Program-made: the position numbers and the translations under genes
Shown: one piece after another, positions 56,841 through 64,000 of the stretch
How positions within the stretch are numbered: the first letter of the stretch is position 1
Layout of the letters: every line of letters begins with the position of its first letter
Notes under the pieces: model-generated
The model's input: only the letters and a program-made list of their open reading frames with translations
The model's database searches: none
What the model was told of the DNA's origin: nothing
Source of the DNA: Gymnothorax reevesii
Lineage: Eukaryota; Chordata; Actinopteri; Anguilliformes; Muraenidae
DNA: 64,000 bases
Assembly: GCA_029721435.1 (NCBI GenBank)
Contig: CM056583.1
Span: 75,023,120-75,087,119 of the forward strand
Reading direction: 5' to 3'

Positions 56841-58248
56841 ATCACATCATGCCTCCGTCCACATTGCTTTCACGAAATCTGCTCACTAGTCTAATTGAAT
56901 AACTGTCAGAAAGCAATACTATGCTCCCACAGAACATTGTTTTCTTAAATAAAAACTCAGCCAGGGCAGTTGCTGGCTCTGTATGGAACAAAGTCAACAA
57001 TTCTGGCTTACACAAACAAATCACCTCAGGGAACTTAATACGTGGAACCCTAGTGACCATGCTACAAGTAGATAACCTGAAGGACCCGGACTGGCAAACA
57101 CAGCTGTCGTATTCAGTTCAATTTCCACAGATCTGATGTAAACACTTCATTTCTTTGTTGTTCCATCAGTTAAACTGTCATTGGGTCAGTTTGTTTTTAT
57201 AAACATTCACTTGTACTCTTCCATTCTCTCCTTGTTTTTTGGAGTGTATTTCCACATCAGGAAGGGCAAAATGTTACATATGGGTGTAACCCTGTTTCCT
57301 GTTACTATGTGCTAGAGAAGTCCTTTCCCAGATAAATCTCTGGAGTTCTGCTTTTATTGACTCAGGTACAAGAATTGTTTTGCAGTGTGTGATACTGTTT
57401 GAACCCACAGTCTGAACAGTGATGGCCCATAGTGCAGATCCACTGAGTGAGAAAACAAGGCAGGTTTCTGGAGTCATATGTGTGGCACTTTCTAAAACCA
57501 TCTTTCAATTCATTTGGCAGGGCATTTTTAGTTCTTAAATGGAGGCTGTCAAATGTTAGGGTATCAAAGTAGTGACAGTTCCATTAAACTGAAATTTCAG
57601 TTTTCTGTATCTTTTGCCAGTCTATTTTCCTACAGGTTGCTGCTTAAATAATATAATTGTACAGTGTAAGCTCCAAAAACCTTTGGCTGACGCTCAATAA
57701 AGTTAATTACTCATAAGTAATACATTTTAATATCACTGTATACTGTTTATAAATCAATGGCTGCCATCATGGGGTACTGTCAGCCAAGCACTTTGCTCAG
57801 GACTAAAGTCTGTGAAATTGTGGAAAATATTATTATAAGCGGCCTGTTGTACTAACATTTGAATGACTGTCTTCTAATGATTTTCTGCAGAGTTGGTTGC
57901 CTCACAAGTAAATGTATAACACCATGCTATAAAGTAAAAAAATAATATGTATATATATATATATAGGCTTGCTGGTTATACGTTGTATGTCACGTGACAT
58001 AGTTAATGGCGTTTGTCACTCCATGACTGAATTTTGCATGTCCCAGACCATGCTTTGCGACACTTTTGAAGTATTCCTAAAAATAAGAAAAGTTCAGTGT
58101 TGCATTTTGGTCCCACGGATGTTTGTGCTCATGCCAGAGACATATGAATTTTGGTCCCAGGTGATCTTGTTATTTCGTGGCAGTTACAAACAGGACACCG
58201 CATCAGCCCCTTCTGGTGTGGAATTGTAAATTATCTTGGCTGCTTTAC
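56841..58248. other. Noncoding, nothing recognised
   Basis: Unassigned sequence with an (AT)n run at 57948-57964. Confidence 0.4.
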
Positions 58249-58262
58249 ATGCCATCTGGTGG
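58249..58262 (-). promoter_or_regulatory. CTCF-like motif, one mismatch, minus strand
   Basis: Reverse complement CCACCAGATGGCAT matches CCASYAGRKGGCRS except at the last base. Lies 256 bp from the perfect plus-strand match in the LTR, in divergent orientation. Confidence 0.3.
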
Positions 58263-58500
58263 ATACAATGCTCAATGCTCTAGGGAATTGTAATGCTACT
58301 AGGAAACTTATACAGGTGATATAGTTTTCAGTTTTGGGGATGCGTCAAAATTAGGTGTCAAGTTACTGACAGTCAGCAGTACAATTCAATGTAAACAAGA
58401 CACCTAGAAGGTGTATACTTTGGCTACCTCATGCAAGGCCTTATAATCATGACGCACAGAGTGCTGATGATGCAACACCTTAAGGCTTCTGGGTAATTTC

Positions 58501-58979
58501 TGTAATGTGAATATAGGCCACTAGATGGCAGTATTTACCTTTTTTTTGTTAAGCTCAGACTGGAGTCATGTTTAGACATGTCCTGGACATGTCTGGGGCA
58601 AGTCTCAGAAAGTTAAAAAAAAGAGGTCTAAATGTGGGTGGGGTCTGCAAAAGAGTATATAAGGAAAATAATTGAGACAGTAAAGTAGTAGGAGAAATTG
58701 CAAGAAGATGACCAGACCTGCCATTCTGTTCAAGACCTGTGACGTTTCTTTTGTGGATTTCTTTGCCTGTGTTTGAGCATTTTCTTCATCCAGGACATCA
58801 CCAAGCCACCCCACAAAAAGGGACTGTGATTATTTCTGTTTTTTCTTATTTATCAATCTTGGTCTTTAGTTGTAGGTTGTTATTAGTCTTTGTCTTTGTT
58901 AAAAATTAAATGTGTTTTAGTTGTTAAAACTGTGTTTGTCATCCCTTGCTGTTGCTGTTGTGTTATAAATGTAATAACA
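58501..58979 (+). mobile_element. 5' LTR of Gmr1-like gypsy retrotransposon
   Basis: About 479 bp, TGTAATGTGA to GTAATAACA. Contains a TATA box (TATATAAG, 58656-58663) and an ATTAAA signal (58905-58910) in the expected order, and is followed after three bases by a primer-binding-like sequence. The left border is inferred from the TGT/ACA ends; the 3' LTR lies beyond the window, so the exact ends and target duplication cannot be confirmed. Confidence 0.7.
58518..58531 (+). promoter_or_regulatory. Perfect CTCF-consensus match in the LTR
   Basis: CCACTAGATGGCAG fits all 14 positions of CCASYAGRKGGCRS. By simple base-count probability about 0.03 such matches are expected in both strands of this window. 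It lies 17 bases inside the inferred LTR start. Confidence 0.5.
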
Positions 58980-58982
58980 AAT

Positions 58983-59003
58983 TGGGGGCTCAAGGTCCGG
59001 GAT
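58983..59003 (+). other. Primer-binding site, tRNA-Pro-like
   Basis: TGGGGGCTC, then AAG, then GTCCGGGAT. The two 9-base blocks together equal the proline-tRNA primer site known from murine leukaemia virus, but three bases (AAG) separate them. Its position just after the LTR supports the LTR border. Confidence 0.65.
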
Positions 59004-59094
59004 AGACCATTTTGTGAGTCATTTATTAAAAATCTAACATTTCAAATTGTAAAAAATTTTTTTTTAATTGAATACATATATATTGACAACAGCA

Positions 59095-59727
59095 ATGGAT
59101 GATTTCTTGGCATCACCAACCGTAGGGGTTTTGAAGTCTTTTAAAAAGACAGAACTGCTAGAAATTTGCAGACATTTAGAGCTGACAGAGGTGAAACCAG
59201 CCATGCGAAAAGCAAGACTGGCTAGAGAGATAGTTGAATATTACATTGATGAAAATGTGTTTGCACCAGGAGATCTGGAACAGTTTCCAGTGGAAAATCC
59301 AAATATAGAAATGGAACTTAAATTAAAAATGCTAGAGATTGAAAGGGAGGAAAAAGAAAAACAAAGGCAGTTTGAGTTGGAAAAATTAGCAAGAGAAGAG
59401 AAAAAAGAAAGGGAGGAAAAAGAGAAACAAAGAGAATTTGAGAGGGAAGAAAAAGAAAAACAAAGGCAGTTTGAGTTAGAAAAATTAGCAAGAGAAGAAA
59501 AACAAAGAGAATTTGAGAGAGAGAAAGAGGAAAGAGCAGAAAGAGAGAGACAGAGACAGAGAGATTTTGAATTAGAGAAATTCGATAGAGAAGAAAGACT
59601 CCAAATGGAGCAACTAAAAATAAAAATTGAAACTAAAAATAAATTTTGTGCCAGTCAGGAGGTAAAACTGGGCCTCCATTTTCAGAAAAGGATGTTGACA
59701 ACTATTTCCAGTGTTTTGAAAAGGTAG
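59095..59727 (+). CDS. Gmr1-like Gag, N-terminal frame
   Basis: Encodes the N-terminal part of Gag. I prefer the ATG at 59095 over an upstream TTG in the same frame. Residues 1-65 hold a short helix-turn-helix-like region (LKSFKKTELLEICRHLEL then KARLAREIVEYYI) resembling SAP-type folds. Residues ~80-185 are an extremely charged coiled coil made of repeated EKEKQRQFELEKLAREEK-like units. The frame then passes into the capsid reading frame by a -1 step. Capsid homology appears only in the next frame, and the last ~17 codons here (LHFQKRMLTT on) are not Gag-like, so the true join is near 59670. One lost base is the simplest explanation. A programmed shift is less likely, as no slippery heptamer is in register. 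Confidence 0.8.
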   Translation: MDDFLASPTVGVLKSFKKTELLEICRHLELTEVKPAMRKARLAREIVEYYIDENVFAPGDLEQFPVENPNIEMELKLKMLEIEREEKEKQRQFELEKLAREEKKEREEKEKQREFEREEKEKQRQFELEKLAREEKQREFEREKEERAERERQRQRDFELEKFDREERLQMEQLKIKIETKNKFCASQEVKLGLHFQKRMLTTISSVLKR

Positions 59728-62700
59728 CAAAGAGTTGCCAGTGGCCAAAGGAACACTGGCCTCTGATGTTGCAAACTGTCCTCAAGGGTAAAGCTCAACA
59801 AGCCTATTCGGCTTTGTCTGCAGATGATTCCTCTGATTATGAGGTTGTCAAAAAGGTTATTTTGAGAGCTTATGAGTTGGTTCCAGAGGCTTACCGACAG
59901 AAATTCAGAGGTCTGAAGAAATCTGAAAATCAGACTTATGTGGAATTTGCTAATGAGAAGCAGGTTTGCTTTGAGCGCTGGTGTACTTCTATGGAGGTCA
60001 AGGATGATTTCAACTCACTAAAAGAGATGGTGTTAGTTGAAGAATTCAAGAACTGTGTTAAGGATGATGTTAAGACCTACCTTAATGAGAAGCAAGCACT
60101 GAACTTGCAATCAGCTGCCAAATTTGCAGATGAATATGTTCTCACTCATAAGTCCACATTTCAGTCTAGCAGTAACAATAAATGGTCCCAATTTCAGAAA
60201 AAGGGTTATGGTGATACCCAAGATTCCTCACCCAAAGACAAAGACAAATCTGGTGATGGTGCTCAGAAATCCAGTAACAGGTCTGATCAAAGTGTGAAAG
60301 CTGACAGTGACAAAAGTGGTCTAGTTTGCAGTTATTGCAAGAAATCTGGTCATGTTACAACTAACTGTTGGGTCCTTAAAGCTAAGAAAGAAAAAGAAAA
60401 GGATACCAAACCAAATGCCTTTGTGAAAACAAGGTTAGAAACCCCTGTAGTAGATAACCAATCTGCTAAATTGCCTGCTTCTTGTGGGGCTAAAAAGCCT
60501 AATACAGCTGACTTCGTGAGGGAGGAATTTCTTCCATTTGTGTCAGAGGGATTTGTGGCTCTGAATGAGCATACTACTCCTGTCCCCATATATATCCTAA
60601 GGGATACCGGAGCTTCTCAGTCACTTTTGTTGATGGACTCCTTGGAGTTACGTGATGAGACCGCTTCAGGGGATTTCATACTTGTACAAGGTATTGAAGG
60701 GAGGACTGTATCTGTACCCCTGCGCTCTATATTCTTGAAGTCAGATTTAGTTACAGGACAGGTAAAGGTGGGACTTATGTCAAGTCTACCTATAAAGGGT
60801 GTTTCTCTGTTGCTAGGCAATGACCTGGCTGGGGGCAAAGTAGTTCCCCCTGTACATCTTACTTCGCAGCCGAGCACTGAAGATGGGGATGAGGACCCAT
60901 CTCTGTATCCTTCTTGCGCAGTGACTCGTGCTATGGCCAAGAAGGCTAAAGAAGATGATGTTGTGGTGCCGTCCAGTACATTGAATAGTCAGGACTCAGG
61001 TGGTTCGCCTCATGACTCTGATTGGCCTACTATGGTTTCTCCGTTTGAGGACTTATCAGATACTTTTATCAGTTCTCTATTCAGCCAGCCGGATGGGTCT
61101 GGTGATTCTGATGTATCTGGAGACTTGTCTCTGTCCAGAAAGCGGTTGATTGAGGAGCAAACTAATGATCCTGAAATTGGTGTACTAAAGAGGAGAGCCC
61201 TTCCTGAAAAAGAAATAGATGCAGTTCCAGTTGGGTATTATCTCAAGGATGGTGTGTTGATGCGGAAGTGGCGCCCTCCTGATATCCCTGCCAATGCAGA
61301 TTGGGCAGTGGTCAGGCAAATTGTTGTTCCGAAGGTCTATAGGAATGAGATCTTAACAATGGCTCATAGTTTACCTTTAGGAGGTCATCTTGGTGTTAAC
61401 AAGACTGTTGATAAGATCATGAAACACTTCTTTTGGCCTGGGCTTCGGAAAGACGTTTCCAACTTTTGCAAAACCTGTCACACTTGTCAGGTAGTTGGAA
61501 AACACCAGTTAGACCCACCTATAGCTCCATTGCAGCCTATCCCAGCATTTGGGGAGCCATTCTCTAGGGTCATTGTTGATTGCGTTGGTCCATTACCCAA
61601 GACTAGATCTGGAAATCAGTACTTGTTGACAATCATGTGTGCATCTACCAGATTCCCCGAAGCCATACCTCTACGTAACATCAAGGCAACTGCAATCTCG
61701 AAGGCTTTGATAAAGTTCTTCACGTTGTTTGGCCTTCCCAGGGAAATTCAGTCAGACCAGGGTAGCAATTTCACTTCAGGATTGTTTCAGCAGGTTGTGT
61801 ATGAACTAGGTGCAAAGCAGATTCTTTCTAGTGCCTATCATCCAGAAAGTCAGGGTGCCTTAGAGCGGTTTCATTCCACTCTCAAGACAATGATGAGGAC
61901 TTATTGTTATGACCATGAGAAAGACTGGGATGAAGGGGTTCATTTGCTGTTGTTTGCAGCTAGAGAAGCAGTGCAGGAGTCTACTGAATTCAGTCCATTT
62001 GAGCTAGTGTTTGGTCATGAAGTGAGAGGACCTTTGCTATTATTGAGTGAACAATGGCAAGAGGAAGAGCCGCAAATCAGTCTGTTAGACTATGTTAGCA
62101 AGTTCAAGGAAAGATTGCGTGCAGCTTGTGACCTTGCCAAAGAGAACTTGAAATCAAGTCAGGGAAAAATGAAAACTTGGTATGATCATAAGGCTAGAAG
62201 CCGTGAGTTTAAACCAGGAGACAAGGTCCTTGTGTTGTTTCCCTTGCAGTCCAATCCATTGCAGGCTAGATTTCATGGTCCTTATGAAATTCTGACAAAA
62301 CTCAATGATCTCAATTACATTGTGAAGACTCCAGATAGGAGAAAACCAAAACAATTGTGTCATATTAACATGCTAAAGCCTTATCATGACAGAAATGCTA
62401 GGGTTGCAGCTGTCACTTCAGATTCTCCAATGGTCGAAACGTGTGAAGATGAGGGGGAGTTTCAAGATGATGAACCAAGAATTAAAGCTGAAGTTCTTTC
62501 ATGTAAATTGTCAAACACTGAAGTGTTGCAAAATCTTGATGTAAAACTCCAGCACTTAGAACCCTCACAGAGAGATCAGTTTGAAAGGTTGATCAAGAAA
62601 TATGAGGATTTGTTTCCTGATGTTCCAAAGAGAGTTACTATAGCCTCTCATAATGTAGATGTTGGTGATGCCAAACCAATAAAACAGCATCCATACCGGA

Positions 62701-63932
62701 TGAATCCTGAAAAGAGAAAGATTGCTGAGAAAGAGGTTGAGTACATGTTAAAACATGATATTATCAGACCCTCCAACTCCGATTGGAGTTCACCCTGTGT
62801 GCTAGTTCCAAAACCTGATGGAAGTACTAGATTCTGTACAGATTATCGCAAAGTCAATGCTGTAACTAGAACTGATGTGTTTCCAATACCTAGGATTGAT
62901 GATTGTATTGATAGTGTAGGGCAAGCAAAGTTTCTGACCAAGATTGATTTATTGAAGGGTTATTGGTGTGTGCCTTTAACTGAGAGGGCCAAGAGCATCT
63001 CTGCTTTTGCCACACCATCTGGATTGTACCAGTATGAAGTCCTACCCTTTGGCATGAAAAACGCCCCAGCCACGTTCCAAAGGATGATGCAGTCTACAAT
63101 CGCCGGATTGCCACACACGGGTGCGTACATCGATGACCTGATCACATGGAGTGACTCCTGGGAAGAACATCTAAAAGATGTAGAGACGTTGTTCCAGCGC
63201 CTGACCCAGGCTAACCTGACTGTTAACCTGAGCAAGAGTGACTTTGGTTGTGCTGCTGTCACCTATCTTGGCTACGTCATAGGCCAGGGTAAGGTGGCAC
63301 CCATAAATGCTAAAGTCCAAGCCATCATGGACTTTCCAGTTCCTGACAACAAAAAAGCTTTGCGCCGCTTCCTTGGAATGATCGGGTACTACCGCAAGTT
63401 TTGCAAGAACTTTGCTGAGATTGCTCTCAGTCTAACTAACCAACTGAAGAAAGGCGTAAAGTTCACCTGGGATGATGCATGCCAGAGAGCCTTCGATCAC
63501 CTGAAGTCTCTGCTGTGTCACTTCCCCGTGCTCAAATCTCCTGACTTCAACAAACCGTTCTCCATCGCGGTCGATGCTAGCGACCAAGCTTGTGGATCTG
63601 TGCTCCTACAGAGAAGTGACTCTGATGACATTGAGCATCCCGTGGCATACTTCTCCAGGAAGTTTAATCGCCACCAAAGGAACTATTCCACAATAGAGAA
63701 GGAACTGTTGGCTCTGGTCCTTTCTTTACAACACTTTGAGGTTTATGTTTGTACAGGACAAAAGCCAATGATTGTGTACACTGACCACAATCCGTTAACG
63801 TTTTTGAGTAAGATGAAAAACAAGAATCGGAGATTGTTGAATTGGAGTTTGATTTTACAGGAGTTTGACTTGGAAATTAAGCATGTGAAGGGTACAGACA
63901 ATGTAATTGCTGATTGCTTATCCCGTGTTTGA
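59643..63932 (+). CDS. Gmr1-like Gag(CA-NC)-Pol polyprotein: PR-IN-RT-RH
   Basis: An uninterrupted frame of about 1428 codons. Capsid 59673-60160: AYELVPEAYRQKFRG, TYVEFANEKQVCFERWC and VLVEEFKNCV, a SCAN-related fold. CCHC knuckle CSYCKKSGHVTTNC at 60327-60368. Protease DTGAS at 60603. Integrase 61330-62390: zinc-binding HLGVNKTV to CKTCHTC, then the catalytic Asp in VIVDCVGPL, Asp in SDQGSNF and Glu in GALERFHST, with a GPY/F module (RFHGPYEILTK). RT about 62690-63330, with TDYRKVNAVT, FGMKNAPATFQ and YIDD at 63126. RNase H 63540-63930, with AVDAS, EKELLAL, YTDHNPL and GTDNVIADCLSR. All catalytic residues I can identify are present. Integrase precedes RT, the Ty1/copia-like order that defines Gmr1-type elements within Ty3/gypsy. 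It starts right after a stop at 59640, so it has no independent start and depends on the upstream frame. Confidence 0.93.
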   Translation: MLCQSGGKTGPPFSEKDVDNYFQCFEKVAKSCQWPKEHWPLMLQTVLKGKAQQAYSALSADDSSDYEVVKKVILRAYELVPEAYRQKFRGLKKSENQTYVEFANEKQVCFERWCTSMEVKDDFNSLKEMVLVEEFKNCVKDDVKTYLNEKQALNLQSAAKFADEYVLTHKSTFQSSSNNKWSQFQKKGYGDTQDSSPKDKDKSGDGAQKSSNRSDQSVKADSDKSGLVCSYCKKSGHVTTNCWVLKAKKEKEKDTKPNAFVKTRLETPVVDNQSAKLPASCGAKKPNTADFVREEFLPFVSEGFVALNEHTTPVPIYILRDTGASQSLLLMDSLELRDETASGDFILVQGIEGRTVSVPLRSIFLKSDLVTGQVKVGLMSSLPIKGVSLLLGNDLAGGKVVPPVHLTSQPSTEDGDEDPSLYPSCAVTRAMAKKAKEDDVVVPSSTLNSQDSGGSPHDSDWPTMVSPFEDLSDTFISSLFSQPDGSGDSDVSGDLSLSRKRLIEEQTNDPEIGVLKRRALPEKEIDAVPVGYYLKDGVLMRKWRPPDIPANADWAVVRQIVVPKVYRNEILTMAHSLPLGGHLGVNKTVDKIMKHFFWPGLRKDVSNFCKTCHTCQVVGKHQLDPPIAPLQPIPAFGEPFSRVIVDCVGPLPKTRSGNQYLLTIMCASTRFPEAIPLRNIKATAISKALIKFFTLFGLPREIQSDQGSNFTSGLFQQVVYELGAKQILSSAYHPESQGALERFHSTLKTMMRTYCYDHEKDWDEGVHLLLFAAREAVQESTEFSPFELVFGHEVRGPLLLLSEQWQEEEPQISLLDYVSKFKERLRAACDLAKENLKSSQGKMKTWYDHKARSREFKPGDKVLVLFPLQSNPLQARFHGPYEILTKLNDLNYIVKTPDRRKPKQLCHINMLKPYHDRNARVAAVTSDSPMVETCEDEGEFQDDEPRIKAEVLSCKLSNTEVLQNLDVKLQHLEPSQRDQFERLIKKYEDLFPDVPKRVTIASHNVDVGDAKPIKQHPYRMNPEKRKIAEKEVEYMLKHDIIRPSNSDWSSPCVLVPKPDGSTRFCTDYRKVNAVTRTDVFPIPRIDDCIDSVGQAKFLTKIDLLKGYWCVPLTERAKSISAFATPSGLYQYEVLPFGMKNAPATFQRMMQSTIAGLPHTGAYIDDLITWSDSWEEHLKDVETLFQRLTQANLTVNLSKSDFGCAAVTYLGYVIGQGKVAPINAKVQAIMDFPVPDNKKALRRFLGMIGYYRKFCKNFAEIALSLTNQLKKGVKFTWDDACQRAFDHLKSLLCHFPVLKSPDFNKPFSIAVDASDQACGSVLLQRSDSDDIEHPVAYFSRKFNRHQRNYSTIEKELLALVLSLQHFEVYVCTGQKPMIVYTDHNPLTFLSKMKNKNRRLLNWSLILQEFDLEIKHVKGTDNVIADCLSRV

Positions 63933-64000
63933 ATGTGTATATATATATCATGTGTTTGAATATTGTTTGATATGTATATATAGACAAGTGTTCACTTAAC
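63933..64000 (+). other. 3' untranslated region of Gmr1-like element, truncated by window edge
   Basis: AT-rich TATATA stretches follow the stop. No polypurine tract or 3' LTR is reached. Confidence 0.7.

Noticed and set aside
59643..59727. Programmed ribosomal frameshift site in Gag
   Set aside because: No slippery heptamer in the correct register and the join is inside Gag; a one-base mutation is simpler. Left open as a finding.

Overview
The window looks like intronic or intergenic DNA of a ray-finned fish, most likely a teleost. Evidence: an AT-rich background with poly-A/T runs and microsatellites, no bacterial-style gene packing, a Rex3 LINE, L2- and CR1-like LINE tails, many Tc1-like transposon fossils, hAT-type MITEs, a tRNA-derived SINE, and two kinds of Ty3/gypsy element. 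No complete host gene is visible. One short putative exon (41211-41308, minus strand) is the best host-coding candidate, so the window may sit in the introns of a minus-strand gene. A broken THAP domain (13902-14181) is the other host-like or transposon-like coding trace.

Layout. 0.7-8.5 kb: a perfect hAT MITE, Tc1 fossils in both orientations, a fragment of a gypsy LTR, a CR1-like LINE end, an L2-like LINE 3' end inserted in a Tc1 fossil, and a solo LTR with an ACAAA target duplication. 8.5-15.5 kb: mostly unique sequence with the THAP fossil. 15.6-16.9 kb: a hAT MITE and a large foldback repeat. 18.4-22 kb: RTE-like tails around unrecognised unique sequence that could be conserved noncoding DNA. 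22.0-25.9 kb: a nest in which a CR1-like LINE is split by a 3-kb element with ~645-bp inverted arms, itself carrying a solo LTR in one arm and abutting a TTAA-flanked MITE. 29.3-31.8 kb: a rearranged Rex3 LINE on the minus strand. 31.8-36.7 kb: MITEs (one hAT MITE nested inside a TA-flanked MITE) and an LTR-like segment. 38.1-39.75 kb: a full-length but dead Tc1-like transposon with long inverted ends. 40.4-41.2 kb: tRNA-type SINEs next to the putative exon. 43.6-49.4 kb: a Tc1 fossil interrupted by a decayed chromovirus-type gypsy element whose 3' end is replaced by two tandem LINE tails. 50.25-52.2 kb: a minus-strand Tc1 fragment and an 878-bp Harbinger-like element with TTA duplications. 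54.4-56.2 kb: another Tc1 fossil, split by an insertion. 58.5-64.0 kb: a young-looking Gmr1-like gypsy retrotransposon running off the right edge.

The most notable item is the last one. Its polyprotein has the unusual order protease, integrase, reverse transcriptase, RNase H, and its capsid region resembles the vertebrate SCAN domain. The 1428-codon frame is open from capsid to RNase H; one apparent frameshift separates it from the N-terminal Gag frame. Its 5' LTR carries a perfect 14-base match to the CTCF consensus. All family assignments are from recognition of motifs and remembered repeat families, not from database searches.
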